Notes under the pieces: model-generated | The model's database searches: none | What the model saw: the letters and a program-made list of their open reading frames with translations, nothing else | What the model was told of the DNA's origin: nothing | Translations under genes and position numbers: made by a program | In this document: piece by piece, positions 15,575 through 25,440 of the stretch | How the letters are laid out: each line of letters starts with the position of its first letter | How positions within the stretch are numbered: the first letter of the stretch is position 1 | Assembly (NCBI GenBank): GCA_965200955.1 | Contig: OZ241742.1 | Span: 2,356,001-2,420,000 of the forward strand | From: Bin80 sp026708685 | Lineage (GTDB): Bacteria; Bacteroidota; Rhodothermia; Rhodothermales; Bin80 | DNA length: 64,000 nucleotides | Reading direction: 5' to 3'

Positions 15575-18340
15575 CTACCACTGAAGTTGTACAGACAGGG
15601 TGAGGCTTCGCCCGATCAAATAACTGGTCTCATCGGATAGAACCGTCCGATCAGATCCCCGCTCAGGCCGCTCCACCAAGTACTTATACGCTGGATTCTG
15701 CCGCCCTAACGCATTGAGAAGATCTAACCGAATCTGAAAAGTCCGGGCAAATGAATTACGGGCGATGACTGCAATCCCAATATCTAACTGGCTAAATGGA
15801 GCAAGGTGGTGTCCTGTGGCCGTAGGGTCGTCAAATGAATAGTCATCAAATTCCGCCGCATATTCAATGTCTGAACCCAGTAAGTCATAGTAGGCACGTT
15901 TATAGGCCCACTTGCGCCCCCAAGCCCCATGCCATCGGAACATGCCTTCAATCGCAGGTATCGGAGTCCACATGGCCTTGACCTGAAATTGTTGAGGAAC
16001 ATTCCAGGGAACCGGGAGCAGGGTAGGTTCCTGACCACGAAACGTATACTTCCTTGTGGATTCACTGCGTTCAAATCGCAGTGCGAAGTCCAAATGCTCG
16101 GTGAGGTAGCGAAGTTCAAGAGAAGTTCCATAGACGAGACCAGTGGTAGGGGTAACGAATTCATCAATCCGAGTAATTGAAGTAGAATCCACCTCCTGAC
16201 TCCACAGATTTGAGTAGTCAATTTGGTTCAGATTGCGCTGGATTTTATGATAGTATTCCAGTCCAAACTGCCAGTGATTCCATAGCTGCGCAGACAGATC
16301 AATACTGTAATGATGAGAAAGTGGGGGAGATAGAGTGTCGTCTACGGGCAACCAGAATCGCGAGGAGGGGACGATACTGCTTGGGCTGATGGTTGCAATT
16401 TCAAACTGATTCAAAAATTGATGATAGACCCCGGTCGATAATCGGAGGGAGACACCATAGCCATCCTGATAAAGGGATCTCAGTAGAAGGGCAACTCGAG
16501 GTTCAGCATGCCAGTCGCGACTGATGTCAAGCCATGTGAGGCGAAGCCCAGCAGTTATTTCGGCCCATGGTGTCGGATGAAACACCTGCTGGAGGAATCC
16601 AGATGAGATCTGGGATTTTCGCTCATGGTCAAGGATCCGCGGGAAAACATGCAAAATTCGGAAGTGATGTTGAACCCAGGAAAGGTTTATCCCCGCCTGA
16701 AATTGCCCCCAGCCGTGGTTGTAGCGTACCGACAGATCAAGATCGTTATTGGAGAGACCATTTTCATCACTGGTTTCAATGGAGTTGTACCGATACAAGT
16801 TAAACGCAGCATGAACACTATTTTGACGGTCAAGTCCTCCATAGTTGTGAGAAAAATAGTATTCTCCTTTTCGCCAGGAAATGCGCCAACTCAACCGATC
16901 CGTGAGGGACTGATCAAAATACAATCGGATGCTCCGATTTGTCCATGAGTGACGATCGGGAGGAACGATGCGTGATTCGGAATTCAGAGGAGCGGTTCGT
17001 AGCCGTCCCTCAAATTCACTGTTACCCGAATAGATGGAGGCACCAATCTCATCTCCACCATCCAACTCCAGTTTTGCGGCAGCATGAAGGTCATTGAAGC
17101 CTATATTCGGGAGGGTTGGTGCAGAAATGGGCTGCAGCCTGCTGACCAGATTATTGTAGCCTTGCTGAAATACACGCTTGAGAGGATAGATACTGGCCAC
17201 CATCAGAAATTGATCGGGGCGATTCCATTCTCGCAGTAAATCATTCACGCTTTCGCTACGTAGACTGCTCCACCAGTGGTTCCAGATGCTGGTTCTAAAT
17301 GCCCCAACCATAGAAAGATGACTGCCTCCAAAATCCATCTTTGAAGTTGCCCGTGCGTTCAGAGAAATGGGATCTAATTGAACCTCCAAGGCCTTGTCGG
17401 AGGTTATGGAGTGTTCAGCACTGATGATGCCAGCGAGATAGCTTCCATGTTCAGCATGAAAGCCAGCTTTTCTGACGGTTACCGTTTCAATGGCCAGAGG
17501 GTTAAAGATTCCAAATAAGCCGAGATGTATCGGTTCATAGACGATACTGCCATCCAGCGTAAACTGATGCTCACCGAGTCCACTGCCCTGGATGTGAATG
17601 TCACTGGTACTGACATCAATATAGAGGCCTGCAATATCGGACAGATTACGTACAACATCTGGGGTACCAAGGCCAATCACCTGCCTTAGCTGTTCGCTTT
17701 CCCTAATATCCATCTGATAGGGGCGTTCTAGAATTGAGACGTTAAAGTCATCAAGTAAAGCCGTCGCAGTGACTTCTACAGGACGTTGCTCAATGACCCA
17801 CTCTGAAAGGGAAACATTGAGCGTGTGGATAGAATCAGCGATGAGATCAAGGGTAGGATTCTGCGTGAGGTATCCTACATGGCTGATCCGTATACTAGCG
17901 GGGGAGATTGCAGGGGCAGATAGGATGAATTGACCTTGAAGATCTGAGGTCGTGCCGATGGAGGTACCCTCCAGTGAAATATGTGCCCCTCGCAGTGGTG
18001 AACCCGTCTGTTGCGATTGGATACGACCGACCAGTGTAGACACCTGTACGACTTCGGGCTGAAGAAAAAAAGTGCCACTAGAATGACGGAAGTAGGTCAC
18101 ACCCGTCCCTTCAAGCAAATTCGTTAAGTCAGATTCTGGCGTGTCAGCAGTGGATTGGGACCACTGAGTAGAGCGGTCTGTCAGTGTCGTGGAAGCATAG
18201 GAAACGTCAACGCCCCAAATGGTCTGGAATTGCTTGACAGCAACAATCAAGGATTGGGTGGACGACTGTGCGGTCGACTCTGATAGATTGGCAAACGATG
18301 CTACACACAGAAGCGTCGCACAACAGATGAGAATGCGCAC
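15575..18340 (-). CDS. TonB-dependent receptor with N-terminal STN signalling domain
   Basis: A 921-residue outer-membrane receptor. It has a signal peptide (to about residue 25), an STN/secretin-type domain at about 27-95 (VAVKQFQTIWGVDVSYAS), a carboxypeptidase-regulatory-like domain at about 100-185 (LVGRIQSQQTGSPLRGAHI, SHVGYLTQNP), a plug domain at about 205-315 (IAGLYIDVSTSDIHIQGSG) and a long beta-barrel with a C-terminal aromatic end (LSVQLQW). The STN domain marks it as a FecA-type transducer that senses ligand and signals through the FecR-like and sigma genes directly upstream on the same strand. The ligand cannot be read from sequence; siderophore or glycan uptake are the usual options. 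Confidence 0.88.
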   Translation of the reverse strand: MRILICCATLLCVASFANLSESTAQSSTQSLIVAVKQFQTIWGVDVSYASTTLTDRSTQWSQSTADTPESDLTNLLEGTGVTYFRHSSGTFFLQPEVVQVSTLVGRIQSQQTGSPLRGAHISLEGTSIGTTSDLQGQFILSAPAISPASIRISHVGYLTQNPTLDLIADSIHTLNVSLSEWVIEQRPVEVTATALLDDFNVSILERPYQMDIRESEQLRQVIGLGTPDVVRNLSDIAGLYIDVSTSDIHIQGSGLGEHQFTLDGSIVYEPIHLGLFGIFNPLAIETVTVRKAGFHAEHGSYLAGIISAEHSITSDKALEVQLDPISLNARATSKMDFGGSHLSMVGAFRTSIWNHWWSSLRSESVNDLLREWNRPDQFLMVASIYPLKRVFQQGYNNLVSRLQPISAPTLPNIGFNDLHAAAKLELDGGDEIGASIYSGNSEFEGRLRTAPLNSESRIVPPDRHSWTNRSIRLYFDQSLTDRLSWRISWRKGEYYFSHNYGGLDRQNSVHAAFNLYRYNSIETSDENGLSNNDLDLSVRYNHGWGQFQAGINLSWVQHHFRILHVFPRILDHERKSQISSGFLQQVFHPTPWAEITAGLRLTWLDISRDWHAEPRVALLLRSLYQDGYGVSLRLSTGVYHQFLNQFEIATISPSSIVPSSRFWLPVDDTLSPPLSHHYSIDLSAQLWNHWQFGLEYYHKIQRNLNQIDYSNLWSQEVDSTSITRIDEFVTPTTGLVYGTSLELRYLTEHLDFALRFERSESTRKYTFRGQEPTLLPVPWNVPQQFQVKAMWTPIPAIEGMFRWHGAWGRKWAYKRAYYDLLGSDIEYAAEFDDYSFDDPTATGHHLAPFSQLDIGIAVIARNSFARTFQIRLDLLNALGRQNPAYKYLVERPERGSDRTVLSDETSYLIGRSLTLSVQLQW

Positions 18341-18402
18341 GGACTCGGACTATTCAGCCAATGTATACAATGGCTTTAAACGCACAAGTATACAAATATA
18401 TC

Positions 18403-19338
18403 CTAGCGGGGTGACAGGCGGAAACCGTCAGGAACGGTCACATATTCACAGTGGAGTCCACAGATATCCTGAATAATATCTTCAGCACTCTCAGGAGACT
18501 GCTTTAGGATACCGATAGAGAGTGACCGAAGGGCAGGGGAGTCAATGTGAATATTGACATTGTAGCGACGCTCAATTTCTTTGACGACGTTGCCGAGAGG
18601 TTGGCCAGAAAACTTAAAGCCGCCATCAATCCATAGATAGGGAACGGATTCATCATCGGAGAGTGTTTCAACCAACGGTGTCATTCCATGTGATCGGATG
18701 CGAGCAGATTCTCCAGCACCAATGGTGACGGCTAGATTGGAATCCGATCGCGGAGTAACGCGGACTTGTCCAGTTTTGACGATAACTCCCGTAGAGGGCT
18801 GAAGCTCATCGGGCCACGATCGTACATTAAATGAGGTTCCCAAAACCTCTGTAGTAGCGTCGAACGAATGTACGAAAAATGGAATGGGCTGATGTTCAAC
18901 ATTCAGGAAAATTTCTCCTTCATGCAAGGTTAATTCACGAGATGCTTCGCCAAAATTCTTACGATATTCAATATGGGAGCCACTGTTAAGGATAATTTGA
19001 CTGCCATCGGGTAACTGGTGGGTGAGCTGCTCACCCAGCGGAGCAACAATGGTAGTGGGTTGTTGCGTAAGTAGAACGCCTATACAAAGGATCAACGCGA
19101 TACATGCTGCAATGGGAAGAGAAGTTCTCCAAGTGATGATGCGGAGGATTGCAGGTTTAGATGATTGATGAATGTGACTCCACATCTGTTCACTTCCATG
19201 CTCAAAATCATATGAAGATGGTTCATCAGCATAATAACTGCTGGCAAGCTCCCAGACTCTGAGCGTATCAGGGATTTCGGAATACTCCAAATGCTCAAGA
19301 ATTTCGTCGGGCAGACGCGAGTTATGATCGGTGTTCAT
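18403..19338 (-). CDS. FecR-like anti-sigma/signal transducer
   Basis: The 311-residue protein has one transmembrane helix (about residues 90-110, SLPIAACIALILCIGVLL) separating a cytoplasmic sigma-binding part from a periplasmic FecR domain (LTHQLPDGSQIILNSGSHI, NFGEASRELTLHEGEIFLNV, TSFNVRSW). The C-terminal segment (GGFKFSGQPLGNVVKEIERRYN) matches the STN-like/DUF4974 region of Bacteroidota FecR proteins. It relays the receptor signal to the sigma factor. The start at 19338 overlaps the sigma gene end by 17 bp, showing translational coupling; an ATG at 19353 is the alternative. Confidence 0.88.
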   Translation of the reverse strand: MNTDHNSRLPDEILEHLEYSEIPDTLRVWELASSYYADEPSSYDFEHGSEQMWSHIHQSSKPAILRIITWRTSLPIAACIALILCIGVLLTQQPTTIVAPLGEQLTHQLPDGSQIILNSGSHIEYRKNFGEASRELTLHEGEIFLNVEHQPIPFFVHSFDATTEVLGTSFNVRSWPDELQPSTGVIVKTGQVRVTPRSDSNLAVTIGAGESARIRSHGMTPLVETLSDDESVPYLWIDGGFKFSGQPLGNVVKEIERRYNVNIHIDSPALRSLSIGILKQSPESAEDIIQDICGLHCEYVTVPDGFRLSPR

Positions 19339-19945
19339 GATGCTGAATATCATCTTGCAATGCCTGCAGTTTGCCGCGAAGGTCTCGGAGAGCTAGCATT
19401 ACATGGGTGTTCACTGTGCGAGGGGTGAGATTCATGATCTGAGCAATTTCGGCATGGGTGAGTTTCTCAAAACGGCTAAGCTTGAATGCCTGTCTCCGTC
19501 GGGGTGGCAGATCATCAATCCACTGCTTGACATGCTGTTCAAGGATGTCAAAGTCAAATTGCTCATCAGGGCCAGGGTCTTTTTCAACGATCTGTTCATC
19601 AGCAGTTAGTCCGTCGGAATAGTGAGAGTCTCTGAAGAAGTTGAGTGCCTTGTTTCGGACCATGGTGTACATGAACGCCAACAACGACTTGTTGGGGTCC
19701 AGCGTTGCCCGCTTGTCCCATAAGGTGACAAAAGCGTCCTGCACAATGTCTCGTGAAATGTCTTCATCTTTGGTATATCTCCAACAGAACCGAATCAGAG
19801 TCACATGAGTAAGTTCAAACAACTCTCGGAAAGCATCTCTATCAGATTCAGACAACCGTTTTGTCAGTTGCGAAACCTTCTGTGATAAAGAAGTGTCCTT
19901 CGTATTTTTGTCACTCAGTTTTGTTGGGTTTTTAGTCCCTTTCAT
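19322..19945 (-). CDS. ECF RNA polymerase sigma factor (FecI-like)
   Basis: A 207-residue sigma-70 family protein with region 2 (FRELFELTHVTLIRFCWRYT, DISRDIVQDAFVTLWDKR) and region 4 (LPPRRRQAFKLSRFEKLTHAEIA, LTPRTVNTHVMLALRDLR). It should direct transcription of the downstream receptor operon when released by the FecR-like protein. The start at 19945 follows AGGTGT by a suitable distance; a TTG at 19969 is less likely. The gene order sigma, FecR, receptor is the classic Bacteroidota cell-surface signalling layout. Confidence 0.88.
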   Translation of the reverse strand: MKGTKNPTKLSDKNTKDTSLSQKVSQLTKRLSESDRDAFRELFELTHVTLIRFCWRYTKDEDISRDIVQDAFVTLWDKRATLDPNKSLLAFMYTMVRNKALNFFRDSHYSDGLTADEQIVEKDPGPDEQFDFDILEQHVKQWIDDLPPRRRQAFKLSRFEKLTHAEIAQIMNLTPRTVNTHVMLALRDLRGKLQALQDDIQHHEHRS

Positions 19946-20118
19946 GGTGTACACCTGGATTGAAATCAATAACGAATCTCAATGTAAAAAATTTTATTTA
20001 CACGTACAATGAATATTTATCAAACACATCCTATCTTCTCAAAAATTAGGATGTTAACAGTGATAAGTTAAATATTTGGTTTAACATAATCAAGCAGATT
20101 GAGGGGACGATTGGAGAT

Positions 20119-21471
20119 TTAAGCAAGGACACCAGCCAATGTTGCAGTCATCAGGTTGGCCAGTGTGCCTACGAGAACTGCCTTGACACCTAACTCAGCA
20201 ATCAGGGGACGTTGGTTGGGTGCGAGCGGCCCGATTCCACCCAACTGAATTGCAATGGACGAAAAATTTGCAAACCCACACAGTGCGAATGTAGCCATTG
20301 TAATGGATTTCTGGGAGATGGCACCTGCCTGCATGGTATCAGCAAGCTGGAGGTAAGCAACAAATTCATTCGCGACAATTTTATAGCCAAGCATGGATCC
20401 TACTTCAATGATATCCTGACTCGGAATTCCAATGGCCCAAGCGATGGGTGCGAGGCACCAACCAAGGATTTTGCCCAGCGTTAACTCAGCACCGAACATG
20501 CTCCCACTCCAACCTAAGAAAAAGTCAATCATGGCTAACAGTGCAATGAACGCCAACAAAATAGCGGAGATATTTAAGACCAACTGAAGTCCATCACGGG
20601 CCCCGGTTGCGGCAGCATCAATGACATTTTTTGAGTCGGTGATTTTGGGGAGCTCAACCCGCCCTAATGTCATCGGCTGATCGGTTTCCGGGACGATGAT
20701 CTTACTAAGGATGATCGCGGCGGGGGCAGCCATGAGGCTTGCTCCCAGTAAGTGCTCGGCGAATTTAAGTTGAGACATGTCCAGTGGAATTCCTTGCATG
20801 GCCGCATACGGCACGGCTAAAAAAGCAATATAAGCGGCCATGACACCGCCGGCCATGGTAGACATTCCAGCACTCATGAGGGTCATGACCTCGGAGCGTG
20901 TCATGTTCTCCAGATAAGGTCGAATGACCAAGGGTGCCTCAGTCTGACCGACAAAGATGTTGGCCGCCACCGATAGAGATTCGGCTCCACTTGACTTGAG
21001 GAATTTTACAGCAATCCGTGCCATGAACTTGACAATCCACTGCATCACGCCAAGATGATACAGGACGGCCATCAGGGATGCAAAGAAAATAATGGTTGGT
21101 AGAACTTGGAAGGCGATCGCTGTTCCCCAACTCTGACCGACAACAAGGGGGGTGCCAGATTCCATGTTACCACTTGGAGGAATAGCGATATCGCCAAGCA
21201 CAAATCTGGCTCCTTCGGTGGTGAATTGCAAGATTGCCACGAAAAAGGAGCCAATGCCAGAAAACATCAGTTTTGGCCAGCCTAATGGTGCAAAGAGGTC
21301 TCCCAAGGCATCTCCCTGCAGGACGAACACAGCGATCAGGATTTGGGCAAAAATTCCAATGACGATCAAACGCCAATTTGTGAGACGTCGATTTTCAGAG
21401 AAAAGCAACGCCAGTGCAATGACAGTTGCAAGTCCAATCAGCGCACGGCCGATAGAAACAGCAAAATCCAT
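20119..21471 (-). CDS. Concentrative nucleoside transporter (CNT/NupC family)
   Basis: The 450-residue polytopic membrane protein has the CNT pattern: an N-terminal helix bundle, PTIIFFASLMAVLYHLGVMQW at about residues 110-130, the nucleoside-binding signature SVAANIFVGQTEAPLVIRPYL, then MTLMSAGMSTMAGGVMAAYI and the C-terminal ALCGFANFSSIAIQLGGIG. It imports nucleosides with Na+ or H+. The ATG at 21471 is preferred; an upstream TTG at 21492 would add seven hydrophilic residues. The gene stands alone, downstream of nothing on its strand for about 270 bp. Confidence 0.92.
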   Translation of the reverse strand: MDFAVSIGRALIGLATVIALALLFSENRRLTNWRLIVIGIFAQILIAVFVLQGDALGDLFAPLGWPKLMFSGIGSFFVAILQFTTEGARFVLGDIAIPPSGNMESGTPLVVGQSWGTAIAFQVLPTIIFFASLMAVLYHLGVMQWIVKFMARIAVKFLKSSGAESLSVAANIFVGQTEAPLVIRPYLENMTRSEVMTLMSAGMSTMAGGVMAAYIAFLAVPYAAMQGIPLDMSQLKFAEHLLGASLMAAPAAIILSKIIVPETDQPMTLGRVELPKITDSKNVIDAAATGARDGLQLVLNISAILLAFIALLAMIDFFLGWSGSMFGAELTLGKILGWCLAPIAWAIGIPSQDIIEVGSMLGYKIVANEFVAYLQLADTMQAGAISQKSITMATFALCGFANFSSIAIQLGGIGPLAPNQRPLIAELGVKAVLVGTLANLMTATLAGVLA

Positions 21472-21765
21472 TTTATAGTGGGTTGATGACAAATAGTAGT
21501 GAGATCAAGCGATCGTCCTGATGAGGTTGATCCATGAAAGTAAGAATATCTTCCCAGATCTTTCATATCCTGATGAGGACTTTATGTAAAGTTACGGCAA
21601 AACCGACAAGTCAAAGGAGATTGTACGAGTGAACAACAAGAGAAGGGGAGGGGATACCCATTATGAGTTCATGTTGATGAGTGGTCTTCATCATGGATTC
21701 ATCTACAACTTAACTTGTATAAGGTGATCCTATTCTTTTTCTAAAACACTTTCGTATCGTACTTG

Positions 21766-24054
21766 ATGGTCAAAAATGATTATAGCCCTATTCTTGCTGG
21801 TCTGAATGATCGGCAGTCAGAAGCCGTTCAAACGACCAAGGGGCCTGTGCTGGTTGTTGCTGGCCCAGGATCAGGTAAAACCCGTGTCCTGACCTGCAGA
21901 ATTGCATGGCTATTAGCAAGTCAAGAAGCAGAACCGTATCAAATTCTTGCTCTGACATTCACCAATAAGGCTGCCCGCGAAATGAATGAACGCGTCAAAA
22001 AACTCCTTCCGAAAGGGATGACAAAAGGTATGTGGATTGGCACATTTCATTCTCTGATGGCACGATTGCTACGAGTAGAAGCTGGACATCTTGGATTTAC
22101 TTCAGATTTTACGATCTATGATACCGATGACTGCGAACGCCTTCTCAAACAACTGATTCAAGACGATGCCAAATCCGATCCAAAGAAAATCAAGCCTCGG
22201 GGGGTTCATTACTATATTTCTATGGCTAAAAATAAGTGGCTTTCTTCCCATGAAATGAAGTCGGATGCCAAAAGTCCAGCCGCCAAGGCAGCAGCTCGAC
22301 TCTATAAGCCGTATGCTGAAGCACTTCTTCATTCCAATGCACTAGATTTTGATGATTTGTTATTGAAGCCTCTGGAGCTTTTTCAAGATGTTCCTGATGT
22401 GCTCCAGAAATACCAAGGAAAATGGTCACATATTCTGATTGATGAATATCAGGACACCAATCATGTGCAGTATCTGTTGGCACAGCAGCTGTCAGGAGCA
22501 CATCGAAATTTATGTGTTGTCGGTGATGATGCCCAGAGTATTTATTCATTCAGGGGGGCCAATATCCAGAATATCATGTCCTTTGAGAAGGACTTTCCTG
22601 AAGCGAAAATCGTCCGACTGGAAGAGAATTATCGATCAACTACTCGGATCCTTGATGCGGCGGATTCACTGATCTCCAATAATGTGGATCGGATTGAAAA
22701 GAAGCTATGGACGGATAACGGCATGGGGACACTCATCAAACCAATTGAGACATCCAATGGCATTGAGGAGGCCTTAAAAACGATTCGAAAGATAAGAACA
22801 GAAGTCAACATTGGCCGTCTCAACTATAAAGATTTTGCGATTCTCTATAGGACGAACGAGCAAAGCCGAAGATTTGAAGATGCTCTTCGTAAAGTTCGCA
22901 TTCCTTATCGATTGGTTGGGGGGATTTCATTTTATCAACGTAGAGAAATCAGAGATGCCATTTCTTACCTGAGACTCTTGGTCAACCCGAATGATCTATC
23001 CAGCTTCAAGCGGGTTGTCAACTATCCAACCAGAGGAATTGGGCCCAAGTCTCAACAGATCATCATGGAATATGCCAGACAGGAAGGCTATACCTTGAGA
23101 CATGCACTGAATGAAGTGGACTTCATTCATATCCCCCAAAAAGCGAAAGATTCACTACGCGAATTTGCAAGCCTCATTCAGTCTCATACCAAGAAGATGC
23201 GATACAACCAAAGTCCAAGTAAAATAGTAGCCTCTCTTTTTCGAGAATCTGGATTCTTTGGAGAATTAGAAAGCGATGAAACGCAAACTGGGCAGCGACG
23301 GTTGGAGAATGTTCATCAGCTCATCAGCGGACTCAAGGAGTATGAAGAAGCTGATGAGTCCAATTCATTGAGTCGATATTTGCAGAGAATTTCACTGATG
23401 ACCAATGCAGACGAGAATGATGCATCCGATAATAAGGTCACGCTAATGACGCTTCATGCATCCAAGGGGCTGGAGTTTCCCGTGGTCTTCATTGTAGGGG
23501 TGGAAGATGGAATCCTCCCGTTAATACGGAATGAGAGGATTACCATTGAAGAGATAGAAGAAGAACGAAGGCTCTTTTATGTTGGGATTACCAGAGCAAA
23601 GTCTCAGCTATATATTTGCTGGGCTAATCAGCGAACCCGATATGGAAATGATCCCAAACAATGTGTTCCAAGTCGTTTTATTAACGAACTCAAGCTTTCA
23701 AATATAAAAACGTCCTCCCGCAAGCACAACAACATGGATCAACATGTGAAGGTTCAAGCATCATACAAGGTATCAGGGCATCCATCTCAGACGACTAAGA
23801 GAACCACTGGAAGAACGGCCCATCGCACTCAATCCACAAGATCTCGTCCAGTAGCAGATTCTCTGGACCCAGTCAAGAAAAAAGATCTTTCAAGTATTCA
23901 GGCCAAGGCCGTTGTGAGGCACAAGGATTATGGCTTTGGGTTCATTATTGAAACGGAGGGGGAGGGGGATAACAAAGCGGTCACGGTTGATTTTGGAGTG
24001 CGGGGCAAGAAGAAGCTTCGCGTGAAATTTGCTCCGATGGAAATCATTGCTTAG
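21766..24054 (+). CDS. UvrD/PcrA-type ATP-dependent DNA helicase
   Basis: The 762-residue superfamily 1 helicase has all motifs: AGPGSGKTRVL (Walker A, about residues 31-41), LTFTNKAAREM, ILIDEYQDTN (Walker B), VVGDDAQSIYSFRGA, RLEENYRST, VTLMTLHASKGLEFPVVFIVG and RRLFYVGITRAK. A C-terminal Tudor-like domain follows a basic linker (VRHKDYGFGFIIETEGEG, VDFGVRGKKKLRVKFAPMEII), as in PcrA, where it contacts RNA polymerase. It unwinds DNA 3' to 5' in repair and replication-transcription conflict. The ATG at 21766 is used rather than the adjacent TTG. Whether it should be called uvrD or pcrA cannot be decided here. Confidence 0.93.
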   Translation: MVKNDYSPILAGLNDRQSEAVQTTKGPVLVVAGPGSGKTRVLTCRIAWLLASQEAEPYQILALTFTNKAAREMNERVKKLLPKGMTKGMWIGTFHSLMARLLRVEAGHLGFTSDFTIYDTDDCERLLKQLIQDDAKSDPKKIKPRGVHYYISMAKNKWLSSHEMKSDAKSPAAKAAARLYKPYAEALLHSNALDFDDLLLKPLELFQDVPDVLQKYQGKWSHILIDEYQDTNHVQYLLAQQLSGAHRNLCVVGDDAQSIYSFRGANIQNIMSFEKDFPEAKIVRLEENYRSTTRILDAADSLISNNVDRIEKKLWTDNGMGTLIKPIETSNGIEEALKTIRKIRTEVNIGRLNYKDFAILYRTNEQSRRFEDALRKVRIPYRLVGGISFYQRREIRDAISYLRLLVNPNDLSSFKRVVNYPTRGIGPKSQQIIMEYARQEGYTLRHALNEVDFIHIPQKAKDSLREFASLIQSHTKKMRYNQSPSKIVASLFRESGFFGELESDETQTGQRRLENVHQLISGLKEYEEADESNSLSRYLQRISLMTNADENDASDNKVTLMTLHASKGLEFPVVFIVGVEDGILPLIRNERITIEEIEEERRLFYVGITRAKSQLYICWANQRTRYGNDPKQCVPSRFINELKLSNIKTSSRKHNNMDQHVKVQASYKVSGHPSQTTKRTTGRTAHRTQSTRSRPVADSLDPVKKKDLSSIQAKAVVRHKDYGFGFIIETEGEGDNKAVTVDFGVRGKKKLRVKFAPMEIIA

Positions 24055-24115
24055 AGAGAAACATCTGATGCGGGATGAATGTACTCATTGATTTAATGGA
24101 TTAAATTCAAACATC

Positions 24116-25072
24116 ATGTCGAAAATCCACATGCTTCGTCAAGTGAATCTCCGAAAGGTCTGGAGTCACGAAGCGTACAAGTTTACCCCATGGCTGGCAG
24201 AGCACATTTCCGATCTGGGGAAGTCATTGAATCTGCAATTTGAGCATGTAGAGACCGAGAAGACATTACCCCACAATGCGGGTCGTGTAGATATCATTGC
24301 TCGACAAGTGCCATCTGATGAAGTCGTGGTAATTGAGAATCAATTTGGAGTATCCGATGATTCTCATTGCCTCAGATTGATAGGATATGCAGCCAATGCT
24401 GATGCGAGCATCATCATATGGGTGGCGGAGGAGTTCACTCCGTATCATGTAAGCATTCTTGAGTGGCTCAACGAGTCTGATGATGTCAGTGTCTATGCGG
24501 TAAAGGTGGTTGCCTATCATATAGGCGAAGAGTTCGCTGTTGATTTCCAAACGGTCGTTTCCCCACCTGAATCACCAACTGCGACATCTGATTCTGGGCA
24601 TAAAACGAAGACCATGCCTACCTTATGTGCAGAATTCTATCGCCCGATTAAAGGTCGTTTAATTCAGAGAGGAATTGAACCCATTGGAAAAGGTGGATGG
24701 AGAGGTCGGTGGAGGTCGTTTCACTCTTGGCTTCCCAATGCATGTTATGCAACCAGAGCCGAAGACGGTAAAGCCCAAGTGTTTTTATCTATTGGAAATC
24801 GTAAGCGATTCAAGAAATTATTGAAATATCAAGATGAGATTGATAGCAGGTTACCCAGTATTGTGATATGGACAGAAAAAGACGATGACGATGATTACGA
24901 GTGGCATCGAATCATTGTTCAATGTGATCATTCATTCAGTCTGACAGCCCCAGAGCAAGAACTGGAAATTACTCGTCAATGGATGGTAGAAAATCTGGTC
25001 TTACTGCGTGATGTGCTTCAGCCTTACCTTGATCAAATCAGAGAAGAGGAGAAGACATCAGCAAATTCATAA
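24116..25072 (+). CDS. DUF4268-type, PD-(D/E)XK nuclease-like protein
   Basis: The 318-residue soluble protein has an N-terminal nuclease-like core: FTPWLAEHISDLGKSLN (about 23-39), the acidic pair in GRVDIIARQ...VVVIENQFGVSDDSHCLRL (about 57-86), and IIIWVAEEF. VDI...ENQ is the pattern of PD-(D/E)XK-related DUF4268 proteins, with Gln replacing the usual Lys. The second half (about 180-310) looks like the DUF4268 domain proper (FYRPIKGRLIQRG, then VFLSIGNRKRFKKLL). The function is unknown; relatives occur near restriction and defence genes. It begins 61 bp after the helicase, so they may share a transcript. The family call is moderately sure; nuclease activity is inference. Confidence 0.7.
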   Translation: MSKIHMLRQVNLRKVWSHEAYKFTPWLAEHISDLGKSLNLQFEHVETEKTLPHNAGRVDIIARQVPSDEVVVIENQFGVSDDSHCLRLIGYAANADASIIIWVAEEFTPYHVSILEWLNESDDVSVYAVKVVAYHIGEEFAVDFQTVVSPPESPTATSDSGHKTKTMPTLCAEFYRPIKGRLIQRGIEPIGKGGWRGRWRSFHSWLPNACYATRAEDGKAQVFLSIGNRKRFKKLLKYQDEIDSRLPSIVIWTEKDDDDDYEWHRIIVQCDHSFSLTAPEQELEITRQWMVENLVLLRDVLQPYLDQIREEEKTSANS

Positions 25073-25440
25073 TCATTGCCCGAGTGTACCACCACATTTC
25101 ATTGGACTGCTCAAGTTTGAAAATAGGTCTACTGGATGCGGATCAACCAAATACCCCAAAAGAGCCATCAAGATAGCATTCTCAAGACTGTAGCTACTGG
25201 GATACGTTTGTATCAAATCTTTTGGATTTCCGTGTCCATGTGAGATTTGGATTTTGGGTCATTGTTGTATCTCTATGACATACCCATGAAATGACTCATC
25301 CATAAATACTTCGGAATCACGAATGATATGACATTGCAAATCTACCTGATGAGATGCAAAATCATGGAGACCATCAATCATGAACCAAGATGGAACCATT
25401 GAGTTGACTTAGGTCATTGTTCATCAATCAACCTGTTTTT
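25073..25440. other. Intergenic region before acetyl-CoA synthetase
   Basis: About 370 bp with no supported gene, no T-run terminator and no RNA-like fold that I can see. It probably contains the acs promoter. Confidence 0.4.

Noticed and set aside
20027..20053. CATCCTA/TAGGATG inverted repeat between the CNT and sigma genes
   Set aside because: Stem of 7 bp with a 13-base loop and no T-run; too weak to call a terminator or operator.
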